From NCBI GenBank assembly GCA_019828545.1, contig JACVRA010000113.1, forward strand, positions 124,001-188,000: a stretch of 64,000 bases of DNA, written 5' to 3'. The stretch comes from Paracamarosporium sp. OC-R06-R3. Taxonomy: Eukaryota > Ascomycota > Dothideomycetes > Pleosporales > Didymosphaeriaceae. Below, one piece after another: positions 21,835 to 33,956 of this stretch (the stretch's first letter is position 1; each line of letters starts with the position of its first letter). The translations under genes and the position numbers were made by a program. The notes below the pieces were generated by a model. The model made no database searches and was not told the DNA's origin. It was given only the letters and a program-made list of their open reading frames with translations.

Positions 21835-23050
21835 GGACCGCCTACAAAATAGAAAGAGACATGGGCAAGGAGAAACCTTCACAGACGAGTATGTGAGCAA
21901 GGAATGTTTAATAGCTAAAGCACGAGGAAGATTATACTGCAAAATGGCAGGCAATTGCGCTAACTGGCTGGACAGCTTAGTTCTAAAGATATTGATTTCC
22001 GGAACAAATGCTGGTGGACGGATATACCGGCCTTAAACAGTATGCGTACGCGATTAGTGCAGGGTGAAAGCAGGTATTAGTAGGCAGTACGTAGAACAAC
22101 TAGAGGTAGCAGAAGGTAGCAGAAGCTATTAAGAACTTGAGACAGAAAGGTTTTACACATCTTTTGAAATATCCCGTGTCAACAAAGGTTTGTAGTACCG
22201 TGATGACAGGCAGTTGATAGGCTCATACTTGTTGAGCATGCACCTACGTACGCTTGAATCCTCCGCTATGAAGAATGACGACAACTGGGCGAATGCTGTC
22301 GAAATGGACAGAAGGAGCCGGACAAGATGGCTTGGGATGCGAACAAGCTTCGTCTTCATTCGCAGTACGCCAGAAAAGTGCCAATGTTGGTGGGTAGGCT
22401 GACAAGAACTTGGCGCCGGTGAAGTGCGAAGATGCCCGACAAATGAGGAGCATCTGTATGTGCGAACTGGAGCAGGCCGCCTTGTGCCGAGTGACGTCTG
22501 GTGCCGTGTTCCGATGTGGAAGGGCTTGGACTGTCAAAGTCCAGAGCGATAGGCGGAGCCACTAGGCGTGAAGACGCACTAGCGCCTGCCAAGGTGAAAG
22601 AGCGGAACGCCAAGTATTCCCGCGCCGTTGCCACCCTTGCCTCAAGTCACCCCTCCAGCTCGCATCGAGGCCCCGCCGCGTCATCGTTCACAAGCGGATG
22701 CATCAATTAACAGTGTATTGAGCTCTTTAGAAGTGTCGACTCGTCTTCTGTGCTGCTACTTTTGCTCTTGGTACACCCACGACCAGGTCAGCAAAACAGC
22801 TAGGAGACCCTCGTTCCGCTCGGACGCTATTCTGGTGTCATGAACCAGCTGCGCCGACGTCCCCGGACCACTCCCCAGTCTCCAAAGTAGCGTACACCAT
22901 GCCAAGATGTGGATACATACATATTCTTGGCTGCGGTCATACAGCATCCCGAGCCTTCTCCAGCATGTGTTTAAATGGCTCCAGATCCCCCACATCTCGA
23001 TTGCTTGTCTTCCGTAGAACTTCTTAGTATTCAATTTCCCACCACTCGCT
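21835..23050. other. Upstream region of the ENA ATPase gene
   Basis: A 1.2-kb gap with no supported gene. The proximal 650 bp carry five PacC-type hexamers (annotated separately). A small GGTAGCAGAA direct repeat occurs near 22105-22125. Confidence 0.6.
22409..22931. promoter_or_regulatory. Cluster of five PacC/Rim101-type GCCAAG sites
   Basis: GCCAAG occurs at 22588-22593, 22609-22614 and 22901-22906 on the plus strand, and as CTTGGC at 22409-22414 and 22926-22931. GCCARG is the established binding core of the alkaline-pH regulator PacC. ENA-type Na+-ATPase genes are known targets of PacC/Rim101 signalling, so regulation by ambient pH is a strong inference here. Confidence 0.6.
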
Positions 23051-26000
23051 ATGGGAAAGAACACTCAGACCCTCGAAGGCCATGTATCTGGTCAGGCCAA
23101 CACACCACTTTCTCGTCCGGCCCACGCCCTCTCCTACTCTCAGGTCATTGAAGAGATAGGGTGCAATCCTGAGAATGGCCTCACATCGTCTGAAGCCACA
23201 AAGCGCCATGAGCAGTACGGAAGCAACGACTTGGGGGAAGACGGCGGGGTGCAGCCGGCGAAGATCTTGCTTCGGCAAGTAGCAAACGCAATGACCTTGG
23301 TATGTAATCGTGTGTCGTAATGACTAATACGTGTTTTCTTACGCTTGAGCAGATTCTAATTATGGCAATGGGTGTCAGTTTTGGCATTCAATCATGGATC
23401 GAGGGCGGTGTAGTAACTGCCATTATCTTACTAAACATTATCGTTGGTTTCGTCCAGGAGTTTAATGCTGAGAAAACCATGGACTCCTTGCGATCACTCA
23501 GTTCTCCTACAGCTACAGCTGTACGAGACGGCAAGACAATTACTGTACCGACTGTTGAGGTTGTTCCCGGAGATATGGTAGAGATGAAGACAGGTGATAC
23601 TGTCCCAGCCGATGTTCGTCTTATCGAAGCCGTAAACTTCGAGACCGATGAAGCACTCCTTACGGGTGAAAGCTTGCCTGTCGCAAAAGATGCTGAAGCT
23701 GCTTTTGATGATGATACTGGACCCGGAGACCGGTTAAACGTCGCGTTCAGCTCTTCGACTGTCACCAAAGGACGTGCACGAGGAATTGTCTTCGCTACCG
23801 GTATATACACAGAAATTGGAAGCATAGCCATGTCGCTACGGGACAAGGGCTCGCGCCGCCGACCTGTCAAGCGCAAGGAGGATGGCTCTGCTGGACCGCA
23901 CCGACACGTACAAGCATGGGGCCTAACCGTTTCCGATGCCGTGGGACACTTCTTGGGCGTGAATGTTGGAACTCCACTGCAGAGAAAGCTGTCACGTCTT
24001 GCACTCCTTCTATTCGGCATTGCCGTAGTATGCGCAATCATCGTCCTGGCAGCCAACGAATTTGTGAATGACCAGGAGGTCATTATTTACGCTGTTGCGA
24101 CTGGTCTCAGTATGATCCCGGCATCCCTTATCGTGGTCTTGACCATTACCATGGCTGCGGGAACGAAAAGAATGGTGGAGCGTCATGTAATTGTTCGAAA
24201 TCTGAAGTCCTTGGAGGCTTTGGGGGGTGTAACGGGTATGTATGAGTATTAAAAGCCTGGTGTTCTGGAACTGACAATCCTCTAGATATCTGTTCAGACA
24301 AGACCGGCACATTGACCCAAGGCAAAATGGTTGCAAAGAAGGCCTGGGTTCCTGCCAAAGGAACCTATTCAGTCGGAACAACCGATGCTCCCCATGACCC
24401 GACCGTTGGATCGCTTAGCTTCACGCCGAAGCCACCTAGCCAGATGGATATGGAGAAGGAAGAAGAAGAATCGAAGTACGAACAATTGCTCGAGGACAAC
24501 ACACACTTGCTTGAGTACCTGAAGGTTGCGTCACTAGCCAATCTAGCCCATGTTCATCCGAATGAGGAAGGTGGCTGGAACGCTCGAGGTGATCCCACTG
24601 AGATCGCTATTCAAGTCTTTGCTTCGCGATTCAATTGGAACAGACTAGATTATACGCAGGGCGAGCGCCCAGCATGGAAGCAACTAGCAGAGTTTCCGTT
24701 TGATTCAGATGTCAAGAAGATGTCAGTCATCTTCGAAGAAATGGAGACATCCCAGAAATACGTCTTCACCAAAGGTGCTGTCGAGAGGGTGAGTTGACCT
24801 AGCGTCCCTGTCGTATTTGACTTTTGCTAACACATGACAACCTGATAGGTGATCTATTCCTGCACATCCCTTTTCAACGGCGAAGATGGCCCATCAGAAA
24901 TGACAGACGCAATTCGCGACGACATTCTCAAGAATATGGAAGCATTGGCAGCACAAGGTCTCCGCGTACTAGCTCTGGCTAGCCGGTCGTGGGACGGAAC
25001 GATTACGAAGGGTGAAGAAGTCGATCGTAGCCAAATTGAGGAAGGGCTCACTTTCAGAGGCCTTGTGGGCTTGTACGATCCGCCGAGACCTGAAACAGCT
25101 GGGTCGGTGCGGCAATGCCAGAGAGCTGGTATCCAAGTTCATATGCTTACTGGTGACCATCCTGGCACTGCTCGCGCAATCGCTGAGGAAGTGGGCATTT
25201 TACCCTCAAATGTAGCCACCGTAGCCAAGGATGTCTTGGATGCGATGGTAATGACGGCCTCTCAATTCGACAAGTTGTCAGATGATGAGATTGATGCGCT
25301 CCCACTTCTTCCATTGGTCATTGCGCGATGTGCACCAAACACCAAGGTTCGCATGATTGATGCTCTGCATAGGAGGAAGGCATTTGCTGCCATGGTATGT
25401 TCTGACTCGAGAATGATCATGTTACTATTAAACTGACGAGTATAGACTGGTGACGGCGTGAATGACTCGCCATCGTTGAAGCGCGCTGATGTAGGTATCG
25501 GAATGGGTACTGGATCAGACGTAGCCAAAGACGCTTCGGATATTGTTCTGACCGACGATAACTTCGCTTCTATCCTGAACGCCATTGAAGAGGGACGTCG
25601 TATGTTCGACAACATCCAAAAGTTCATCCTCCATTTGCTTGCACAGAACATTGCTCAAGCCTGCACATTACTCATCGGCTTAGTCTTCAAGGATTCCACT
25701 GGTCTTTCCGTCTTCCCTCTCTCACCTGTAGAGGTTATGTGGATCATCATGGTCACTTCATCTGTCCCCGATATGGGCCTCGGCTTTGAGGTCGCATCCC
25801 CAGACATTCTTCAACGCCCACCTCAAAGCGTGAGTTTATCATCCTCAAAACTAGATCTATACTAACTCCATACAGCTCAAGCGCGGTGTCTTCACCATCG
25901 AGGTAATGCTCGACATGCTCGTCTACGGCCTATGGATTGCTGCGCTCTGCCTCGCCTCATTCACCCTCGTCCTCAGCGGCTGGGGCAATGGCAACCTTGG

Positions 26001-26490
26001 CTCGAATTGCAACGACAGCTTCAGTGAAGATTGCGATACTGTTTTTCGAGCTCGTGCCACCTGTTTCGCATGCCTTACCTGGTTCTCCCTCTTCCTCGCT
26101 TGGCAGATGGTTGATATGCGTCGCTCTTTCTTCCGTATGCAGCCAGGTTCAAAGAGGTATCTTACGCAATGGTTCCACGATGTTTGGCGCAACAAGTTCC
26201 TGTTCTGGTCAATCATGGCTGGCTTCGTCACCATCTTCCCGGTGCTCTACATTCCTGTTATCAACACCACCGTGTTCAAGCACAAGGGCATTAGCTGGGA
26301 GTGGGGTATTGTTTTCATCGCCACGATTTTGTTCTTCTTGGGCATCGAGACCTGGAAATTCGCGAAGAGACAGTTCTTTCGGAGACAGGATCACAAGAAA
26401 GGTGTGCGGAGGGGGAGTGTGGACCTGGAGAAGAGGACCTTCGAGAGGTATCTTAGTACGGCAATCAGCACGGACGACGAGAAGGTATGA
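23051..26490 (+). CDS. ENA-type (P-type IID) Na+/K+-efflux ATPase
   Basis: Six exons: 23051-23299, 23353-24235, 24286-24788, 24849-25394, 25446-25829 and 25876-26490, giving 1059 residues. P-type ATPase motifs appear in order: the actuator LLTGESLP (about residue 187), the phosphorylation site CSDKTGTLTQGK (Asp at about 382), and the hinge TGDGVNDSPSLKRADVGIGM (728 onward). GLSMIPASLIVVLTITMA in membrane segment 4 and the overall length match fungal ENA Na+/K+ pumps rather than Ca2+ or H+ pumps. These plasma-membrane enzymes extrude Na+ or K+ under salt or alkaline stress, when the proton gradient cannot drive antiporters. Every intron joins conserved family sequence. The upstream PacC sites support stress regulation. 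Confidence 0.95.
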
Positions 26491-29335
26491 GCGAACGTAT
26501 GCGCAATGTTTCACAAGACGTCGAGACTTTGAGATATCAGAAGTGTTGTTTAATTGGTATAGAGCAGTCTCAAATAATCATGTATATACCCATCTCATGT
26601 GCATACATACATTTCTTATCACATCCACCCAATGCTTAGTATTGTCTCCCACATGGCCCCAGCCCATAGCCTGACCCGTCCTCGCGCCGAAATTCCGATT
26701 GTCGCCATGGTTGTAGCCCAACTGCCGGAACTCGGCACCAGCCAAGCATCTCCGCTCCGCCAGCTTGGCACCCAAGACATCCTAGACCCCGCGCCAACTT
26801 GGCGTGCGCCACAAGCACGACCCATTTTCGGCGCATTACCTCAGCCCAGTCGCATCGGTAGGCTTGGTTGCACAAGTGTCTGGGTTCACCAAGACAAAAG
26901 ACCAAGACAAAAAAAGACCGAGCGGATCCGTGCATGCGGTCACGCCATCTGAGGAGATCGGATCGATTTGTTAGACTTGGTTTGGTCTGTCGAGGAGGGG
27001 TTGTTGAATCTTTCTGGATTTTGTTGTTTTACAAAAATTCGGCGTAGGCCTGAGTACAAAAGTAGTTAAAAAAAACAAGTAGTCCCCTTGGGAATCGGCA
27101 CAAAAGAGTCGTGGCGAGTTGTCGTTGGGATGGGTACGGGAGCTTCAGCGGGAAGTGCTATGTCACGTGCGCGATTCGAATGATGCGTTTCATCGAGATT
27201 ATCTGGTTGATACGACATGCAAGTTTAGCACTATATGATCGCCCTTAATACCCATCCGTTAAGAATTACGAACACTGCTGTTTGGGGAGGAATATGCGTG
27301 TAGGTGCTTGCAGGAGTTGCCACGGGTGTCCTTCCTTGATTAAGGTTGAATAGGCTAGCAAGAGCAGCAGAATGAGATGCTGGCGATACTCCTTAGCATT
27401 CCTTAAGGCTATGGGACAAGTCACCAATAAATCACGACCGTCGCAATCCTGGGCGCGGGTTTTAATCTGGTTCCCCTTGTACGCTTTGTACGCTCGCGCT
27501 TGATCAAGTGAAGTGTATTCTAGCGATGAAGCATCAATTGCTAGTGTCTCTTTTATGAAGCGACATCCTGTATATACATACCTAGAAATGCCAACGTAGA
27601 CTCAAGTAGCAGTCGATAGTAGGAGGAAGGAGAAGCTGTCTAGTTTGGTATACAAACACGAGTCTAAGCAAGCTGCATTGGTGAGACTTTAGTAGGGAAC
27701 TGGACACATAACACAACAATAAAAAGGAAATAGACGAGGTAGTTACTCCTTTACTGCCATCCTCACAGCCGATAGAGCTCACTAACTAAATACAACTCAT
27801 ATTTTAGAGCAGCAAAATGAACAGTGCCTAGCGAGGGCTTGACAAGAACAAGTCAACCATCAGAATACACTCGGCACTCGTGAAAGCCTTGCAATCGGCT
27901 CTATTTCCATCAGAACCAAAGAAGATAACTTGATCGGTATTCCTATCTACGAGATTTGTCAAATGCTTTCACAACAGGCTCTGCAAGACTGACATATTTT
28001 CCTTGCCGCTTAAGTTAATACGACTATAAGGCAAAGGATCACAGCCGAAATCATTTTCGATATGTTGAGTCTCATTGTGGCAACCATTTTAAGTCATCCG
28101 GTTTGACTTCCAATTATCTCGTATCTGTGGGTGGGTGTCACATCGACGAAGTACGGTGCTTATTGAGTGGACCTAGACTCGACCGCCCAATACACCGATT
28201 GCTTTGCGAGACACCAGCAAACCTGTTGTCATTTAGTTTAGTCATTTCCGCTACTTCGAGAGTCATATTGTTACTCGGTTTGCATATCGTTGTTGGATTG
28301 GGAGACGGTAGGGCACAAGAGGAATAGCCTTGTGCGGATCTTCGGTGGATAGCTTTTGATCATTTTGAGCTGAACATTGCACGTATTGGCAGCATGCTAA
28401 CAGTAATATTGAATAGAAATGTACTGTCATGGAATATATCTTATGTGTTGGATTTCAAACTATCCACCGCGAGCATCCGATGCGACACTGAGATAGACCT
28501 CCACTCACTCTGACGTGGAGCCAAGTTCTAGTAAGAACTCATTGTCTAGGTAGATTAGTCAAGCTACTGCAACCTGCTATACTTTTTCCATTACTCACGA
28601 CCATGATTCAACGACTTTGACGCTCCATACCACAGGATTGAAGTCAACTTCTCTTGGACACATCAAACAGCGGAGAAGTCCGATGCAAGACACTGCGCGC
28701 AACTGCGAGAAAAAACGGTCCGGTTCCTAGTGTACGCTTGATAAGCGTGTCTGCCAGCTACTACTGCCACTACTGCGACGTTTAAGAACTCTTGCATCCA
28801 GTTGCATTAGCCAGCGCTAGGCATATCGCTTCCGGTATCCAATTATCTGCATGCGGAGTGCAGTACTACCATTGTAGTCGGAATATTGACCCGTAGGTCT
28901 AGACATCCCTACGCTCCTAAATCCATGATGGCCGGACAGTTCGATGCGTTTACAGGGTCCGAGTCGCGTTGCTGACCGGGAGTTTCCATTAGGAAAGAGA
29001 CTACCGAGAATGGCATCCCTCATCATGCGGAAGTTCCTTGTGGCAACTGCCCTTTGTCGACTTTGCCCATGTTGTTTTCTTCCATGTTGACGTTTACGCC
29101 TTGCGTCATCACCGACGGCCCAAAGCGGGGACTGCGGGTACACGGTCCTGTTCCTGTAACACCTCCGCGGTCCGGTTTCTGATGATTCGTTGATCACATT
29201 AGAATCTGTGATGCTCTGTGGGGCTCGGAAGTGAGATAATAAATGACTCGTTTCGCTAGGCTGCACGATGTTGTTGTACACGCAATCGATGTCCCTATGC
29301 ATACAGATTTATCTCCGTAGAGGCAATCGAAGAAA
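26491..29335. other. Gene-poor, AT-leaning intergenic region (2.8 kb)
   Basis: No frame here has a recognisable domain, and the longest (161 residues, minus strand, 28817-29302) has low-complexity composition typical of chance. The stretch from about 27,000 looks richer in A+T than the flanking genes. I see no terminal repeats or transposase remnant. It could be an old, mutated repeat or simply long regulatory DNA. Confidence 0.5.
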
Positions 29336-30720
29336 ATGTCCGACGTTAAACCGTTCGATCCTAATGTTCCTAAGGATGAGGTAGATCGCTTGTTCCGGAA
29401 GCTCAAGGATACGCGGCTACCTCAGATACCCGTTGTGCCGGATGCGGGTGAAGACTATGGTCAGTAGGTTCAAGCAATTGCAGGATATGGTTTGACATAT
29501 GCGGTCAAGGCCCTTCGCTGGAATGGATCAATAAGTTATATAATTATTGGTTGAATGATTTCTCCTGGCCAGAAGCGCAGAAGCAGATATCCGAATGGCA
29601 TCATTTTACGACAGAGATCGAAAATCTCAAAGTCCACTTTATCCACGAGAAAGCCAGGATACGATCGGAGAAGGCGATACCGCTGCTTCTGATTCATGGC
29701 TGGCCGGGAACCTTCTTTGAGTGCGTTTTTTTTTGTTCAAAGTAGGATGTCAGTTAACGATAGTCAGGTTTCAAAATGTGATGCATCCTCTGCTCGAACC
29801 CACAGATTCTGATCAACCGTCCTTCGATCTCGTTGTCCCTTCACTGCCTGGCTTCTGCTGGTCTCAGGGACCCCCGAGAGGATGGACGTTACAGGACACC
29901 GCGCGTATATACGATGTGTTGATGAAGCGGCTTGGTTATGCAAGTTATGTCGCACAAGCAGGAGATTGGGGTCACTGGGTACGTCAACACGGAATGGATC
30001 TGGCTCAGCTGACTTTGTACCTTTGTATTTAGGTGGTGCGAGAACTCGGAACCGGCAGATATGATGCGTGCAAGGCTGTTCATACCAATATGTGCCCGGG
30101 TGCGCCACCAAAGGGGTCCAAGTTGAATAAGAAAGAGCAAGCTGCTATGGATCGCGCACAGTGGTGGATAGGCGAGCCGCTCAAAGAAGGCCACATGGGG
30201 TATGCGATCGAGATGCGCACACGTCCGCAGACGATTGGCGTGGCGTTCAATGACAACCCCGTGGGGATTATGATGTTCATTGGTGAAAAGTACGAAGAAT
30301 TGGCGGATCCCAACCTGAAGACGGCTACCCTGCATAACCAACAGTTCAACCATGATGTCTGCACGACGCTCTCCTTGTACTTCTTCACTCCTCCTTCGAT
30401 CATGACGTCGATGCTGTGCTACTACAACAATGTGCGGCATGAGGTGTACACCGAGTTCAACGCGAAAGAAGAGAACCTCATCAGGGTGCCTTTGGGCGTG
30501 AGCACATTTCCGTATGATGCATTCCCGGTGCCTAAGGCGGGCGCAGAAACCACAACCACCAATCTGCAATTTTTCAAGGGTAGGGGCTCCCACGAGTGCA
30601 AAGGATCGGCGCTGACAACATGCAGAGTACGATCACGGGGGGCATTTTGCGTGCATGGAATGTCCAAAAGAGATGGTGAGCGATATGCGTGAGTTTTTCC
30701 CTCAATTCTATAGGGCGTGA
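29336..30720 (+). CDS. Epoxide hydrolase (EHN domain, microsomal/JHEH-like)
   Basis: Five exons: 29336-29459, 29510-29720, 29768-29978, 30033-30579 and 30626-30720, giving 395 residues, normal for the family. The N-terminal EHN region (FDPNVPKDEVDRLFRKLKDT) precedes the alpha/beta hydrolase core. The oxyanion motif is HGWPG (about 104-108). The nucleophile is Asp178 in GDWGHW and the base is His371 in YDHGGHFACME. Such enzymes open epoxides to diols through an ester intermediate, in detoxification or specialised metabolism. No N-terminal membrane anchor is visible, so it is probably soluble. The substrate is unknown. It sits beside no biosynthetic genes. Confidence 0.93.
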
Positions 30721-31496
30721 TGGCTGGCACGACGCTGGACAGAGGCTTCCTTTGTCGTTGCGAGGGTGCCGTATTCGCTCAGCATGCTCGTACATCAAGA
30801 TGGCATATCTCCCCAAGATCGTTACCTCTCGGAATGCGGTCCGAAGTGTTTTGGCTGGGGAGTGAACATTCCCATGTGTCTATATTGCTGCAATGCATCA
30901 TGATGGCCCACGGCGAAACATGGAGTTTCTGCACATGCAAGGGTACAGGCACAAAGGCTGTTGTGTACAGTGAGCACGAGATGTGATTGACATGGTGAAA
31001 TGTTTGTCCGACAGACTCGAGGGACTACCGGTACCGGGACATGGTCATGCAAGGGGCGTGTAAGACTATTGGAGCCCCGCATCGGGACCATGGTTCCCCT
31101 GCCAAGAGGTGTTTGGTGGTAGCATGGGAGGCGTTCACTCTGGCATCATGACCACGACGCCGATAGAGTCCGTCTTGGCGATGTTAGCAGGCAGAGGCCA
31201 CGCAAGTGGTGCAAGGGCAGCGATATGGTGCCGTACATCGAAGCAGCAGCCAATGAGCGGGCGGCGGCGGTGGGCGCATGGGGAAGGGGAGCAGGCCCCA
31301 CGAGGGATCATGATGTGCAAGCGCCCCTTTTCCCTGACATGACCTGGACAGCATCGCTGTGCGGCGGCCGCATGCACCCCCGGCCTCAATTGCGAGCTGC
31401 GACTGCCACTGTGACGCCAGCTACGCCGCAGACGAGACGCCCCCATATCTCCTGCGCCGCCGCTCCCTTGGATGAGAGATACATGACGCCTCCACC
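30721..31496. other. Intergenic region upstream of the TBC gene
   Basis: GC-rich toward its right end (GGCGGCGG-type runs near 31260). No supported gene; presumably the promoter and 5' UTR of the TBC-domain gene. Confidence 0.5.
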
Positions 31497-33956
31497 ATGA
31501 GCGACGAGCCTGTGGCGCTGCCCGCCACGCCGACCCCAGAGCCTCCGCGCCAGGCCTCAGCGCTCCCCGAATTCGCCCCGCAGCAGCAGCGCGCATGGCT
31601 CAGCAGCGTGCGGCGGCCCAAGACGTCGCCGGCGCCCAAGGCGGCCCTCAAACGCACGCTGCTGACCGAGGACGATGCTCGACGCGACTCCGCCTTGGCG
31701 TCGTCGAATTCTACGGCCAGCACCGACCCGGGCGCCGTCAACGCGCCCTCGACGCCCACCAGCCTGCGCAAGACGCCGAGCCTCCCCGCCATCGTCGTCC
31801 AAGATGAGCCCGCCGTGCGCTCCAGCAATTCGTCACACCGCATACCCGCCTGCGACCCGGACGCCGCAGACTTCCAGGGCATAGACACCGTCATCCCCAC
31901 GGGCGGCTTCGACGACCTCACCTCGCCCACGCAGATCTCCTTCTCCAAGCGCGGCAGCATGCTGCTAGGGGGGAAGCGCCCGAACCGAATGAGCAGGCAA
32001 CTGGGGCTGGTTGCGGAAGGCGCGCAACCACCAACACCGCAGGAGCACAGCGAGCACAGCGAGCACAACGAGCAGAAGAAGCCGCAGGAGAAGCCGCAGG
32101 ACCCCTCCGCGCCCCTCACTCCCCACCTCACTCCACGCTCGCCATCGCGCTTTTCGGCCAGGGGGAGGGCCGCCAGCAGCCGCGTGCTGTCTACCGATGA
32201 AATGATGCTATCGCGGAAAGTGCGCTCCATGTATCAGCACGGGAACGAGAGCGCGGCCAACTGGGACGATGTAGACGAAGAGGCGGAAAGCATGCGAAAC
32301 AGCTTTGTGTACAACAGCAGCGTGGCTGGCACGCCAGCTAACAGCTCGTCGCTGGCAGCCGAGGGGAGCCGCGCAGAGTCGAGCTCCATCATGAGTTCAA
32401 ACAGGGAAAGCGTGCTCATAGCAAAAGAACCGAACGAGACTGCGGGCGGCATTGAAGATTGGTCTGAACTCGAGGGTGGAGAGGTTGATCGGTATGGATT
32501 CATCGTTCCGAAACGGACGACCTCGCGCGGTTCCGCCACCGGTAACGGCCCCGACGAACCTCGCATCCAGCGCGTCTCAACAGCACTTCAGCTGGTATCC
32601 GAAGAACCGAGAAGGAAGCGCTTGGGGCGTAGTGTGTCAAAAGCCCGCTCAGCTCGTTCTGCCAATGCGCGAACTGGCTCACCCAAGAGGCGGCGATCGC
32701 AAAAGTCATCGAGGCCTCCAGCATCCGTCATGTCGAATCGCACAGCTCGAAGCACTCCCCAAAGGCATCTCCGCCAGGCTGCGAACCGCTTACCGCATAA
32801 CAGAGACCGCCGCTTGTTGGACGAAGCTAGCGACATGCTCAAGTTACCTCCCGGCCTCGCAGAAGTTGCTGAGCAACAAGAAGGCAGCAGAGTAGCCGAA
32901 AAGGCAAGGGCAAAAGAGATTGAGCGGGAAGAGAAATGGCGAAAGATGGCCAAAGTTGTGCAGACAGGAGCGCAGAGTGGTGGCATGATGTTCGAGTTTG
33001 ATGTCAAAGACACCAAAGTAATATCTCGGACGTGGAAGGGTATCCCCGACCGCTGGAGGGCCACTGCTTGGTATGCTTTCCTCGCTGCAAGTGCAAAGGC
33101 AGACAAGGAGAGTCCAACCGACGAAGAGCTGGTCACATGTTTCTACGAGCTACAAGACGAGAATTCTGCGGACGATATGCAAATCGATGTTGACGTGCCG
33201 AGAACGATTAATCGACATATCATGTTCCGCAGGAGATATCGCGGAGGGTGAGTGCAACTTATTTGGCTTGATACAGTACAATTGCTGACCTCTCAAGACA
33301 ACGACTGCTTTTTCGAGTTCTCCATGCTATGTCTCTATATCTTCCTGATACAGGATATGTTCAGGGAATGGCTGCCCTAGCAGCGACGCTTCTGTGCTAC
33401 TTCGAAGAAGATCGAGCGTTCGTTATGCTGGTTCGACTGTGGATGCTTCGAGGCCTAGAGCGGCTTTACGAATCTGGTTTCGCGGGCCTGATGGAAGCCT
33501 TGGATGATTTCGAAAAGAACTGGCTGCGCAATGGAGACGTAGCGAAGCAGTTGGTAGGCTTCTGCAACGAGACTGCATCTCCCAGAGTCATGCTAACATT
33601 GAGATTAGGAAGAGATGGGCATCACCTCAACCGCTTACGGCACACGATGGTACCTGACCCTCTTCAACTACTCGTTGCCTTTTTCAGCACAGCTCCGGGT
33701 GTGGGATGTGTTTATGCTATTAGGCGATGCTTCTTATTCGAGCTCCAAGTCGTCAAGTTTTAGCGGGGACCTGGACATTCTGCATGCAACCTCTGCTGCG
33801 CTAATTGATGCAACGCGGGAGATACTGCTTGATTCAGATTTCGAGAACGCCATGAAGGTACTGACTTCTTGGGTACCTATCAAGGACGACGACCTTCTCA
33901 TGAAGGTGGCGAAAGCGGAATACAAGATGCGAAAGAAACGGGCCAATGCAGGGTGA
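31497..33956 (+). CDS. TBC-domain Rab GTPase-activating protein
   Basis: Three exons: 31497-33247, 33298-33553 and 33609-33956, giving 784 residues. The first 500 residues are disordered, rich in Pro/Ser/Arg, with an EHSEH repeat. The TBC domain runs from about 513 to 775. Motif A is KGIPDRWRATAWYAF. Motif B is IDVDVPRTI, where the arginine finger is the Arg after Pro. Motif C is GYVQGMAALAATLL, carrying the glutamine finger. With both fingers present it should be an active Rab-GAP acting in vesicle trafficking. The target Rab cannot be read from sequence. Confidence 0.92.

Noticed and set aside
28817..29302. 161-residue minus-strand frame in the AT-leaning gap
   Set aside because: No homology that I recognise, composition looks random, and it ends just before the epoxide hydrolase promoter.
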